Shown here: piece after piece, positions 42,955 to 50,827 of the stretch
Layout of the letters: every line of letters starts with the position of its first letter
How positions within the stretch are numbered: position 1 is the stretch's first letter
NCBI GenBank assembly: GCA_001303785.1
Contig: LJUJ01000006.1
Location: 1-64,000, forward strand
Source: Caldifarciminota bacterium SM23_42
Lineage (GTDB): Bacteria > Hydrothermota > Tepidihabitantia > SM23-42
Direction: 5' to 3'
Length of the DNA stretch: 64,000 nt
Made by a program: the position numbers and the translations under genes
The notes under the pieces: model-generated
Database searches by the model: none
The model's input: only the letters and a program-made list of their open reading frames with translations
Told to the model about the DNA's origin: nothing

Positions 42955-43914
42955 TTAGCTCTCCTGTTGTTGTTCTATTAATGATTTCTTTCGGAGCAAC
43001 GGCCGTGGATCAACATAATTCTGATCGAATCCATAGCATTCACCATCTAAACCGAAGGCAATTGCCATCAGTTGTGTAACATAAAATACGGGAATCTCTG
43101 TGAAGTCAGGATGCTTGGCCTTCACTTCTTTCTGCCGATGATCAAGATTGAAGGCGCACAGCGGGCAGACAGTTGCTAATGCCTCGGCACCTTCTTTTTG
43201 AGCATGAGTGAGGATATCGTAAGCCAATTCGGCAACGATATCTTTATCTTTGACCGTCTGGTAACTGCCACAGCACACTCTCTTGTAAGGGGTGTCGACC
43301 GCATCCGCGCCGAGTGATTCGAGAAGGTCTCTTTGTATTGTTGGATCTTCTGGGTCGTCGATACCAACTTCCTGGGGTCGTAGAATCATACATCCGTAGT
43401 ATGGAGCGACCTTCAGATCTTTGAGCGGTTTCTTCACCCTGTCGTGGATTTTTTCGAAGCCTAACGCTTTTAGAACTTCGAGAAAATGGATTACTTCGAC
43501 TTTACCCTGATAGTCCTCTTCTCGATACATGAGATCGTTTATCTTGCTCAGGTCTTCGGCATTATTCTTCATACGCAAATTCGTGCTTTTTAGCGTATTG
43601 AAACACATTGCGCATAATGTTACCAAGCGATTCTCATTCTTCACCAGGCCATAATCATTCATCTCCTGGACGCGGATGAAATTACGGACCGATGCTACGT
43701 GGTGTATCAAATCATCGTCGGCAAGCGAGAAGACAGTGCCGCAGCAATTCCATCGAGGTATCTCTAGCAGTTCGATACCTAGGGCACGGGCCGCGGCCAG
43801 GGCTGAGTTTTCAAAGTTCTTTGCCGTTGTTTTCAGGGTGCAGCCTGGATAATATGGTATTTTTGAATTGCCAGTGGCCGTCGTTTTCGTAGTCTCGGGT
43901 TTTGTTGTGGTCAT
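42955..43914 (-). CDS. HdrB-type subunit, second copy
   Basis: 319 residues with two CCG domains: YPGCTLKTTAKNF...WNCCGTVF...CAMCFNTL and YYGCMILRPQE...VCCGSYQT...CPLCAFNL, the ligands of two noncubane clusters. It matches HdrB and the C-terminal half of archaeal TfrB. The order hdrA3-mvhD2-hdrC2-hdrB2-frdB-frdA suggests one complex in which HdrB2 hands electrons either to a disulfide or to FrdAB. AGGAGG before the ATG. Confidence 0.9.
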   Translation of the reverse strand: MTTTKPETTKTTATGNSKIPYYPGCTLKTTAKNFENSALAAARALGIELLEIPRWNCCGTVFSLADDDLIHHVASVRNFIRVQEMNDYGLVKNENRLVTLCAMCFNTLKSTNLRMKNNAEDLSKINDLMYREEDYQGKVEVIHFLEVLKALGFEKIHDRVKKPLKDLKVAPYYGCMILRPQEVGIDDPEDPTIQRDLLESLGADAVDTPYKRVCCGSYQTVKDKDIVAELAYDILTHAQKEGAEALATVCPLCAFNLDHRQKEVKAKHPDFTEIPVFYVTQLMAIAFGLDGECYGFDQNYVDPRPLLRKKSLIEQQQES

Positions 43915-43923
43915 TTCTACCTC

Positions 43924-44328
43924 CTATCCCGTAAATTTGCGGCAGGCGCTAACCAATGCAATTTGGGGAAGGCAAGCCAATTCGTCTTTTGGTATTGCTT
44001 TGAGGTCGATGTAATCTATTGCTTTGCGCAGTATGATTTGTCTTAGAGCCTCGGCTACCTTGGATACATCAATCTTTCTCGGGCACCGTACCGTACACGT
44101 AAAACAGGAAGCACATACCCAGACCGCTTTGAAATCGAGAACCTCTTTCAATCCTAGCTGCACGAGCCTCATCCATTGCGAAGGAGTGATGTCCATCTCG
44201 CCGACAAGAGGACATCCGCCTGAACAAGTGCCACACTGTTCACACAGGGTTACGACTTGGCCACTCAGCTCATTGACTTTGTTCAGGAACTTTTCGTTTT
44301 CGGGTGTGATTTCCACTTTCTTGATCAT
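43924..44328 (-). CDS. HdrC-type iron-sulfur subunit, second copy
   Basis: 134 residues. Two [4Fe-4S] motifs, CEQCGTCSGGCP near 34-45 and CASCFTCTVRCP near 77-88, as in HdrC; it links HdrA3 to HdrB2. Its ATG, behind AAGGAGG, overlaps the mvhD2 stop in an ATGA pair. Confidence 0.9.
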   Translation of the reverse strand: MIKKVEITPENEKFLNKVNELSGQVVTLCEQCGTCSGGCPLVGEMDITPSQWMRLVQLGLKEVLDFKAVWVCASCFTCTVRCPRKIDVSKVAEALRQIILRKAIDYIDLKAIPKDELACLPQIALVSACRKFTG

Positions 44329-44762
44329 GACGCCTCCTTGACTTTGCGTTCGGTACTCAGATTGAGTGGTCCAAGTTCAGCCATTTCATCGATGAATTCG
44401 TTCACAACTTTTTGGAACTTTCCGCCCTCGTTTGCCGATATCCACTCCAATCTTACCCTTTGCGGCGCGATACCGAGTTCTTCAAGTAGATTCTTAAGCA
44501 GTAATATCCTATTTTGTGTCCGGTAGTTACCCGTAACATAATGGCAGTCGCCCGGGTGACAGCCGGCAACCAGTACACCCCAAGCACCTTTCTTGAACGT
44601 GTCGAGAATCATTTCGGGGTCGATGCGGCTTGAGCACATGGCGCGTATTATTCTGAAATACGGTTTCATTTGTAGCCTCGACGTGCCTGCAGCATCGGCT
44701 CCAGCATAGGAACACCAGTTGCAGCAAAACGCGACTATTTTGGGTTCGAGATTGCTTTTCAT
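44325..44762 (-). CDS. MvhD-type [2Fe-2S] subunit, second copy
   Basis: 145 residues from ATG 44762, which overlaps the hdrA3 stop in an ATGA pair and follows AGGAGG; the open frame continues upstream inside hdrA3. FCCNWCSYAGADAAGTSRLQ, MCSSRIDPE and CHPGDCHYVTG are the family motifs. In methanogens MvhD bridges a hydrogenase or formate dehydrogenase to HdrA; no hydrogenase is present here, so the donor is probably ferredoxin or NAD(P)H. Confidence 0.88.
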   Translation of the reverse strand: MKSNLEPKIVAFCCNWCSYAGADAAGTSRLQMKPYFRIIRAMCSSRIDPEMILDTFKKGAWGVLVAGCHPGDCHYVTGNYRTQNRILLLKNLLEELGIAPQRVRLEWISANEGGKFQKVVNEFIDEMAELGPLNLSTERKVKEAS

Positions 44763-46708
44763 TCTTCCTCCTCTCCAAGTGCTGCGCCAACCATCGCCCT
44801 TAGTTGATTGTTCATGAACCAATGCTGCTGTGAAGCTCCAGAGGGACATGCCGCTGAGCAGGAGCCACAGCCCTGACAGAGGATTTCGTTTACCTTGGCG
44901 ACTCTCTTGTCATCTTTTAGCTCAGTCTTCACTGCATCATATGGGCAGACACTCACACAGGTCGCACATCCACTGCAGAGGTCTTCATCGACAACGGCGG
45001 TGATGGGTTCGACTGCGTACACGCCCTTGTTCATCAGCCTTATTGCCCGCGCAGCGGCAGCACTGGCCTGTGCCACGGTGTCCGGGATATCCTTGGGCCC
45101 TTGAGCGCAACCGCATATGAACACGCCGTCGTTAAGGGTGTCCACGGGTTTGAATTTCGGGTGTGCTTCTTGCAGAAAACCACCCGGGCTTCGCGTCATG
45201 CGTAGCACATCGGCCGCTTGCTTGGTTCCTGCGCCCGGTGTCATGCCCACGGAGAGTACTACGAGGTCGAACTCCGATTCAATTATCTGGCGGGCAAGTG
45301 TGTCTTCAACTTTGAGAATTACTTTACCAGTCTTGGAATCTTCATTCACCTCGGCTACTCTTCCCCTGACGAACTTGACGCCTGTTCTCTGTGCCCGCTT
45401 GTAGTATTCTTCGAAACCCTTGCCAAAGGCCCGGAGATCCGTGTAGAATACGTAAACGTCCTTTTTCGGATCACCCCGCTTTAGGAGCTGCGAGAGTTTT
45501 GTCGCGTACATGCAGCAGATCCGAGAGCAGTATTCGTTTCCGATCTGCTCATCCCGAGACCCGACACATTGTATGAACGCGATTCTCTTACCAATCTCTC
45601 TGGTCGCTCGACCCTCAGCCTCGTGGACGATCATCCGCTCCATTTCTAGCGAGGTTATTACGTTCTTGTTGGTGCCAAAGCCGTATACCTTTTTCTCTGT
45701 AGCATCAAAAATATCATACCCAGTGGCGACAATTATCGTGTCCACCTTGATCTCTATTTTCTCTGGTTTTTGTGTAAAATCAACTGCGTCGTGGGGGCAC
45801 ACTTTTTGACAATTTCCACACTTCCCGTCCTTTAAGTAGATGCAAATGTCTTCATCGATAAGATACCTGTACGGCACCGCGAACTCAAAGGGCACGTATA
45901 TCGCCCTGCGTTTTGTTAATCCTTGCTCAAATTCATTGGGAACCTTGACCGGGCACTTTTCCTCACAGATGCCACAGGCGACACAATTTTCATTCACATA
46001 CGTGGGTTTTTTGTGGATTGTCACTTCGAAGTTGCCCAGAAAACCGCTGATTTTTTCGACTTGCGAGTTAGTGTATAGTGTTATATTGGGATTACTCGGA
46101 ACATCAGCCATCTTCGGAGAGAGGATGCATGCCGCACAGTCCTCGGTTGGAAAGGTTCTTGACAGCTGCGCCATTTTTCCACCGATCGTAGGCTCTTTTT
46201 CAACGAGGTGAACCTCAAACCCGGCATCACCCAGATCCAGGGCTGCTTGAATGCCGGCGATACCGGCACCAATAACGAGGACTCTCTTGCCGATGGGCAT
46301 GGTCTTTCTTTCTAAGGATTCATCTAATTTCACTTTCGCAATTGAGACATTAACTAGATCCCTTGCCTTTCTTGTGGCAAGATCAGGTTCGTCGAAATGG
46401 GGCCACGAGCACTGCTCGCGGATGTTTGCCATCTCGAAGACATACGGTGAGAGTCCAGCCTTCTCAACGATGTCCATGAAAGTCTTCCCGTGGAATTGGG
46501 GTGAACAGGCCGCAACAACTATGCGATCAAGATTGTGCTCTTTTATGTCTTCAAGAACAAGATTTCGACCAACGTCAGAACACATATGCGCGTTGTCTCG
46601 CACTATGGCGACATCACCTTGCTTCTCGGCAAACGACGTTACTTTCTTGATGTCGACGACTTCAGATATGTTCCCGCCACAATGGCAAACATACACACCG
46701 ATCTTCAT
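44759..46708 (-). CDS. hdrA: HdrA flavoprotein, cysteine form
   Basis: 649 residues. N-terminal domain YVCHCGGNISEVVDIKKV, FAD motif VIGAGIAGIQAALDLGDAG (about 146-164), FPTEDCAACILSPKM with Cys at the position that is TGA in the two paralogues (codon 46127-46129), ferredoxin insert CVACGICEEKCP, a further CGNCQKVCP motif, [10 protein letters not shown], and terminal ferredoxin motifs CSGCATCVSVCP and CQGCGSCSAACP. It should bind FAD and several clusters and perform bifurcation. First large gene of the supercluster, behind AAAGGAGTGAGTC; its start overlaps a small leader ORF. Confidence 0.93.
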   Translation of the reverse strand: MKIGVYVCHCGGNISEVVDIKKVTSFAEKQGDVAIVRDNAHMCSDVGRNLVLEDIKEHNLDRIVVAACSPQFHGKTFMDIVEKAGLSPYVFEMANIREQCSWPHFDEPDLATRKARDLVNVSIAKVKLDESLERKTMPIGKRVLVIGAGIAGIQAALDLGDAGFEVHLVEKEPTIGGKMAQLSRTFPTEDCAACILSPKMADVPSNPNITLYTNSQVEKISGFLGNFEVTIHKKPTYVNENCVACGICEEKCPVKVPNEFEQGLTKRRAIYVPFEFAVPYRYLIDEDICIYLKDGKCGNCQKVCPHDAVDFTQKPEKIEIKVDTIIVATGYDIFDATEKKVYGFGTNKNVITSLEMERMIVHEAEGRATREIGKRIAFIQCVGSRDEQIGNEYCSRICCMYATKLSQLLKRGDPKKDVYVFYTDLRAFGKGFEEYYKRAQRTGVKFVRGRVAEVNEDSKTGKVILKVEDTLARQIIESEFDLVVLSVGMTPGAGTKQAADVLRMTRSPGGFLQEAHPKFKPVDTLNDGVFICGCAQGPKDIPDTVAQASAAAARAIRLMNKGVYAVEPITAVVDEDLCSGCATCVSVCPYDAVKTELKDDKRVAKVNEILCQGCGSCSAACPSGASQQHWFMNNQLRAMVGAALGEEEE

Positions 46709-46791
46709 GACTCACTCCTTTGGATTTTATGCGACATTGCCATTGTAATTACTCCCCTGACAACTTTACACAACCAAGAAAATCCGGTCAT
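46705..46791 (-). CDS. possible small ORF coupled to hdrA3 (28 residues)
   Basis: ATG 46791 behind AAGGAG, ending in an ATGA overlap with the hdrA3 start. It begins MTGFSWLCKVV and has no recognised family. The coupling at both ends makes it a plausible leader peptide controlling hdrA3 translation, but coding is unproven. Confidence 0.4.
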   Translation of the reverse strand: MTGFSWLCKVVRGVITMAMSHKIQRSES

Positions 46792-46862
46792 GAGTTACAC
46801 TCCTTCAGTTTTTTAAATTCACCAAATTTCGCTTCTGTCAAAGAATCGATTATACTCTTCAT
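46788..46862 (-). CDS. possible small ORF in the hdrA3 leader (24 residues)
   Basis: ATG 46862, beginning MKSIIDSLTEAKFG, ends in an ATGA overlap with the next small ORF. No clear ribosome site of its own. Listed because the chained overlaps are unlikely in plain untranslated RNA. Confidence 0.3.
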   Translation of the reverse strand: MKSIIDSLTEAKFGEFKKLKECNS

Positions 46863-46947
46863 AATAGCGATTTCGCGTTTCTGATGGGTCAAATATCGCG
46901 ATTCCAGTCTTAATGGGATTGTTTGTTACAATAACCCCCGATGCCAT
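46819..46947 (-). CDS. possible leaderless small ORF (42 residues)
   Basis: ATG 46947 lies 4 nt after a perfect TATAAT, the layout of the leaderless genes in this window. The sequence starts MASGVIVTNNPIKTG and ends in an aromatic-rich RYYEEYNRFFDR segment. No family recognised. It overlaps the 24-residue ORF in another frame. Confidence 0.4.
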   Translation of the reverse strand: MASGVIVTNNPIKTGIAIFDPSETRNRYYEEYNRFFDRSEIW

Positions 46948-46951
46948 TGAT

Positions 46952-46979
46952 ATTATAGTAAAAACAGAACAAGTGTCAA
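46952..46979 (-). promoter_or_regulatory. promoter of the redox supercluster
   Basis: Perfect TTGACA (46979-46974), 16-bp spacer, perfect TATAAT (46957-46952). Transcription starting near 46946 gives about 238 nt of leader before hdrA3. It is the only strong promoter seen upstream of the series of same-strand genes that follows. Confidence 0.82.
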
Positions 46980-47128
46980 CATGCTTGTTCATCAAACCAT
47001 AATCCTTTTTTCAACTGGTTGGTATATTTTAAACGTGCCTTCCACGTGATGTGTTATTGTTGAAAGTGGAACAATCAATGTTCTATTCAATAACGTCAAC
47101 TTCGAATTATCTTAATTAAAGGTTTTAT

Positions 47129-47422
47129 TTATCCCTTCTCTTCGGCTAGGCTACCAATTTCTTCCTCGTGTTTAAGGGTTATGTAGATTGCAAACTCCGG
47201 ACACAGCATCTCACAGAGGTGGCATTCAACGCATGCATCGGCTTTCACAGCAACCGGGGGGTGGTAGCCTTTTAAGTTGAACTCCTCAGACATTTCCAGA
47301 ACATCCCGAGGACAGTATTCCACGCAAAAGCCACAACCCTTACAACGTTCCTTGATAATGTGTATGTCGCCGTGGCTTACTCTTATCCTATCGCTGTCCA
47401 AGGGTTTTCTCCAATGGCGCAT
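47129..47422 (-). CDS. two-[4Fe-4S] ferredoxin-type delta subunit (KorD-like)
   Basis: 97 residues from ATG 47422 behind AAGGAG. Two ferredoxin motifs, CKGCGFCVEYCP and CVECHLCEMLCP, match the delta subunit of 2-oxoacid:ferredoxin oxidoreductases. It is encoded directly upstream of the supercluster, whose korAB and korA'B'C genes have no delta gene of their own, so it probably completes that enzyme, though it has a separate promoter. Confidence 0.85.
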   Translation of the reverse strand: MRHWRKPLDSDRIRVSHGDIHIIKERCKGCGFCVEYCPRDVLEMSEEFNLKGYHPPVAVKADACVECHLCEMLCPEFAIYITLKHEEEIGSLAEEKG

Positions 47423-47439
47423 GTTGTCTCCTTGCCGCA

Positions 47440-47467
47440 ATTATATGCGAAAAATCGTCTATGTCAA
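47440..47467 (-). promoter_or_regulatory. promoter of the KorD-like gene
   Basis: TTGACA (47467-47462), 16-bp spacer, TATAAT (47445-47440). Its -35 box is back to back with that of the tamB promoter, separated by 2 bp. Confidence 0.85.
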
Positions 47468-47469
47468 TA

Positions 47470-47497
47470 TTGACGAGCAGGTATCCGACGCTATAAT
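47470..47497 (+). promoter_or_regulatory. promoter of tamB-tamA, leaderless
   Basis: TTGACG (47470-47475), 16-bp spacer, TATAAT (47492-47497). The ATG at 47504 follows after 6 nt without a ribosome site. Confidence 0.85.
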
Positions 47498-47503
47498 GTA
47501 GTG

Positions 47504-50500
47504 ATGCGTAAGCTTGTACTCATTCCCGTAATCAGCGGCGCGCTTCTGGCCATCGTTTTCCTTCTCGCAGGAACGCCCTTTGTCTTGGCTATAGTCAAAG
47601 AAAAAATAGAAACAGCGGTGAATCAGTCGACGGGCGTACCTTTGATGATCGGTCGCTTGCGGGGGAATCTGTTTTATGCAACACAATTGGAGGATATTGA
47701 TTTTGCAAATACCATACAGGTCGAGAAACTAAGGGTCAAGTACAACCCCTTTCGGTTGCTAGCAAAGCAGGTGGAGATCACATCCATACAAATATCTGGG
47801 GTACACGTTGACTTTGACCGCCTCGAGGCGTTCTTGAAGACGTTGCCCGAGAAAACGGAAGAGACCAAGGCCGAGACCAAGGCCGAAACCAGGGCGTTCG
47901 GCATCACTATTCGGGAGTTTTCCATTATGGATAGTGATTTATTTGGAACGGTCGGCAATACGTCCCTGCGGGTGTTGCTGGCCACAAGAGGCAGCCTGAT
48001 GCACGACCAGTTCGAGCTGGACAGTTTGTGCATCGTGACCGAAAATTCCCAGGTCATGATCTCCGGGAGCATCCCGTTGAACGAGCAAGATGATATTTCG
48101 CTTGAGTTTGATATGGCAGTTACGGTCGAAGAACTGGGGATACCGGGCTTTGCCGGTGAGATCAATGGACGGGGTTCTGTGAGCGGTAAGTTTTCTGCTA
48201 TCGCATTGCAGGGGATAATGCAGCTAGATGTTCGATATCTTGAAAATAGCCTGAGCGGTGATGTGGCATTGGAATGGCTCATACCGAATTTTCGAGATTT
48301 GAACGTCGAAGCACGATTGCTAGCAAAGACCCTGCCTCTCCGGAAAGATTCAGACCGACCGGATCGTTGGGATCTGAGTTTGAAAATCAATGATGCGAAT
48401 TTAGATTGTGACGTTAGTTCGAATCTCGGTGACCTAAGCTTACGTGGTGTTTTGAAGAGCGATTTCACAGAACCGTATTTCAAAGGCACGGTCGAGGGAA
48501 GGTTTGACTATGCTGATTTCGAACCTTCGTTCAGCGGGCGCCTATACTACCGGAACGATACACTGGAATTGAGTGAATTCGAGCTACTCAGTAGACGAGT
48601 TGACGTGGGTATGGCATTGCTGCTGAGGACCGATACGAAAAGAATATTGAAAGCCGAAGCGGATCTAGTGTGCAATGATCTGAGCGTAGTAGACAATTTC
48701 TTCAATAGCGGCCAGGCGATTACCGGAAAATTGCGGTGTAGGCTGAGCGCGTCTGGAACATTAGATAATTCACTAGCCAGTGCAACGGTGGGCATGTCGG
48801 ATGTTGTGATTTATGGCGAAAAAATCCCAGTTGCACTTTTTGACCTGTCCGTACAAAACAGCACTGTACGGCTCGATTCTGGGTTCATTGAGAGCGAGCG
48901 CGGCAAGATCACACTCGCGGGTTCGTGTGACTTGCAGAGCCTTGATTTTACAGCCAGCCTATATAGCGATGGCATTGTGTTCAAACCGCCCGAGGTGTTC
49001 GGTACGACAACACTTCCCTTGGGTGGTACGGTGGGTCTGGACCTGGCGGCTCAAGGGAACGTGCATGCTCCGAGGGTCCAAGGTGAGATATTTGTCAATG
49101 ATTTTGTGTATGATACGTTGTATTTTGGTAACTATCATCTGGAATGTCGACTCGATGCTGATACGCTGCAATTTTCTTTCATGACTGAAAAGGAGGATCT
49201 GGTTCTTGATGCGACAATGATCCTTGGTGGTGTCTTCCCCTACACAGCGAATCTAGAGCTACGGCATTACGTGGTTGACAGGTATATTACACCGGCAACA
49301 GGGTATGTCACTGCCCGAATATCTGCCGAGGGCGCCCTGGTACAAATCATAGACGCATCAGGTTCAGTCGCTATCGACACGGTAAAGCTTTTTGTGGAAG
49401 GGCAGCCGATCGAGAATGTGGGTACGATCAATGTCCAGCTAAAGGATCGCATATTTCACTTACGGTCATGTGAGGTTATCATCGCCGGCCAGTATCTTCA
49501 TGCGAACGGCAGCATTCCATTGGAATTCGCTGCTGGATCTATTGATATTACGGCGAGTTCCGGGCAGATACAACTGGCAGATATCGCATATCTGTTGCCG
49601 CACGATCCCGCTATCCGCGGCCTGCTCAGATTCGACTTGCGTGTTCAAGGAGTGCAGAAGGCGCTCGATGTTGATGGCATGCTGTCGTTGACCGACGCAT
49701 CATACAAGGCGGGTAACATTTCAGTCGATTCGGTTAACGGTCTTTTGAGATTCAAGAACGGGTTGGCTACGGTTGACCGTTTGACAGGAAAGGTAAATAA
49801 GGGCCGTTTCGAAGTCGTGGGGTTTGCCGATGTTTCTCGAGGCTTGATCGACACAATGTTACTCCAGATTAAACTGAACCGAATTGACTACACCAACAAG
49901 GATTTTGGTTATATAGTATGTAGCGCTGATTTGCATGCTGGAGCAAGAAAGGATTCGTTACGGATCAGTGGTGAAGTTATCATTGATGAGGCAGCGTATA
50001 CTGCACCCATGAGGCTGCAGACATATGTCAGGCTTCTGACGAATGCCAACCGGCCAGCACCGCAACAGCCAGAAATGGCTAAACGTATCTACTGTGATAT
50101 TAGTATTGTAGTACCGGATAGTGTCGTCATCGACAATAATGTTGCCGATCTGGCGGTAAAGGCCGATCTGCAATTGAAGGGATATCTCGCGCGCCTCAAT
50201 GTGTACGGCACGATTGCCGCGCTGGACGAGGGAAAGATTCATTATCTCGGTAAGAAGTTCACGATCGTGAATGCAGTTATCCAGTTTGATGATCCGTACA
50301 AGATAGATCCGGTTATTGAGCTGATGGCGACCAGCACAATAACCGCGGCCGACGGTGATTATGAAATATTCTTGCTGCTTGAGGGAACCGCGACAACCTG
50401 GCAGCTAGAATTGAATTCAGACCCACCGTTGCCTGAACAGGATATTGTCAGCCTTATCCTGATCGGGCAGCGTCGTCCCGGTGGCGCGGGCGGCATGGCG

Positions 50501-50827
50501 AAAGAGCTGGATCTGAAGGGTAAGGTAAGGGATTATGCACTCGATATGGTACGCCACAACATCGAGAAGAAGACCGAAGAGATTCTCGGTCTGGACAAAT
50601 TCACGCTAAGCGGTGACCTGAGCGATCCATCGACAATGCGCATCGGTATTGAGAAGAGCATTGCCGAAGACTTCAGGTTGCATTACAGCACCGGCGTGGA
50701 ATCATGGGAATTATATCAGGTGGGCGCCAGTTATGATCTGACTGACAAGCTCTCGATCTTCACCTTGTACGATCAGGAAAACCGAAACACCAGCGTTGAT
50801 CTGGAGTATCATCTTAAGATAAAATGA
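47504..50827 (+). CDS. tamB: TamB-type (DUF490) translocation/assembly protein
   Basis: 1107 residues. A single N-terminal membrane segment (about 5-28) is followed by a very long beta-rich periplasmic region of repeating short strands, and a conserved C-terminal DUF490 region (LNSDPPLPEQDIVSLILIGQ; LDKFTLSGDLSDPSTMRIGIEKSI). AsmA/TamB proteins bridge inner and outer membranes and move lipids or assist outer membrane protein assembly. The next gene is its Omp85 partner, overlapping by 4 nt. GTG 47501 directly before the ATG is an alternative start. Confidence 0.9.
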   Translation: MRKLVLIPVISGALLAIVFLLAGTPFVLAIVKEKIETAVNQSTGVPLMIGRLRGNLFYATQLEDIDFANTIQVEKLRVKYNPFRLLAKQVEITSIQISGVHVDFDRLEAFLKTLPEKTEETKAETKAETRAFGITIREFSIMDSDLFGTVGNTSLRVLLATRGSLMHDQFELDSLCIVTENSQVMISGSIPLNEQDDISLEFDMAVTVEELGIPGFAGEINGRGSVSGKFSAIALQGIMQLDVRYLENSLSGDVALEWLIPNFRDLNVEARLLAKTLPLRKDSDRPDRWDLSLKINDANLDCDVSSNLGDLSLRGVLKSDFTEPYFKGTVEGRFDYADFEPSFSGRLYYRNDTLELSEFELLSRRVDVGMALLLRTDTKRILKAEADLVCNDLSVVDNFFNSGQAITGKLRCRLSASGTLDNSLASATVGMSDVVIYGEKIPVALFDLSVQNSTVRLDSGFIESERGKITLAGSCDLQSLDFTASLYSDGIVFKPPEVFGTTTLPLGGTVGLDLAAQGNVHAPRVQGEIFVNDFVYDTLYFGNYHLECRLDADTLQFSFMTEKEDLVLDATMILGGVFPYTANLELRHYVVDRYITPATGYVTARISAEGALVQIIDASGSVAIDTVKLFVEGQPIENVGTINVQLKDRIFHLRSCEVIIAGQYLHANGSIPLEFAAGSIDITASSGQIQLADIAYLLPHDPAIRGLLRFDLRVQGVQKALDVDGMLSLTDASYKAGNISVDSVNGLLRFKNGLATVDRLTGKVNKGRFEVVGFADVSRGLIDTMLLQIKLNRIDYTNKDFGYIVCSADLHAGARKDSLRISGEVIIDEAAYTAPMRLQTYVRLLTNANRPAPQQPEMAKRIYCDISIVVPDSVVIDNNVADLAVKADLQLKGYLARLNVYGTIAALDEGKIHYLGKKFTIVNAVIQFDDPYKIDPVIELMATSTITAADGDYEIFLLLEGTATTWQLELNSDPPLPEQDIVSLILIGQRRPGGAGGMAKELDLKGKVRDYALDMVRHNIEKKTEEILGLDKFTLSGDLSDPSTMRIGIEKSIAEDFRLHYSTGVESWELYQVGASYDLTDKLSIFTLYDQENRNTSVDLEYHLKIK

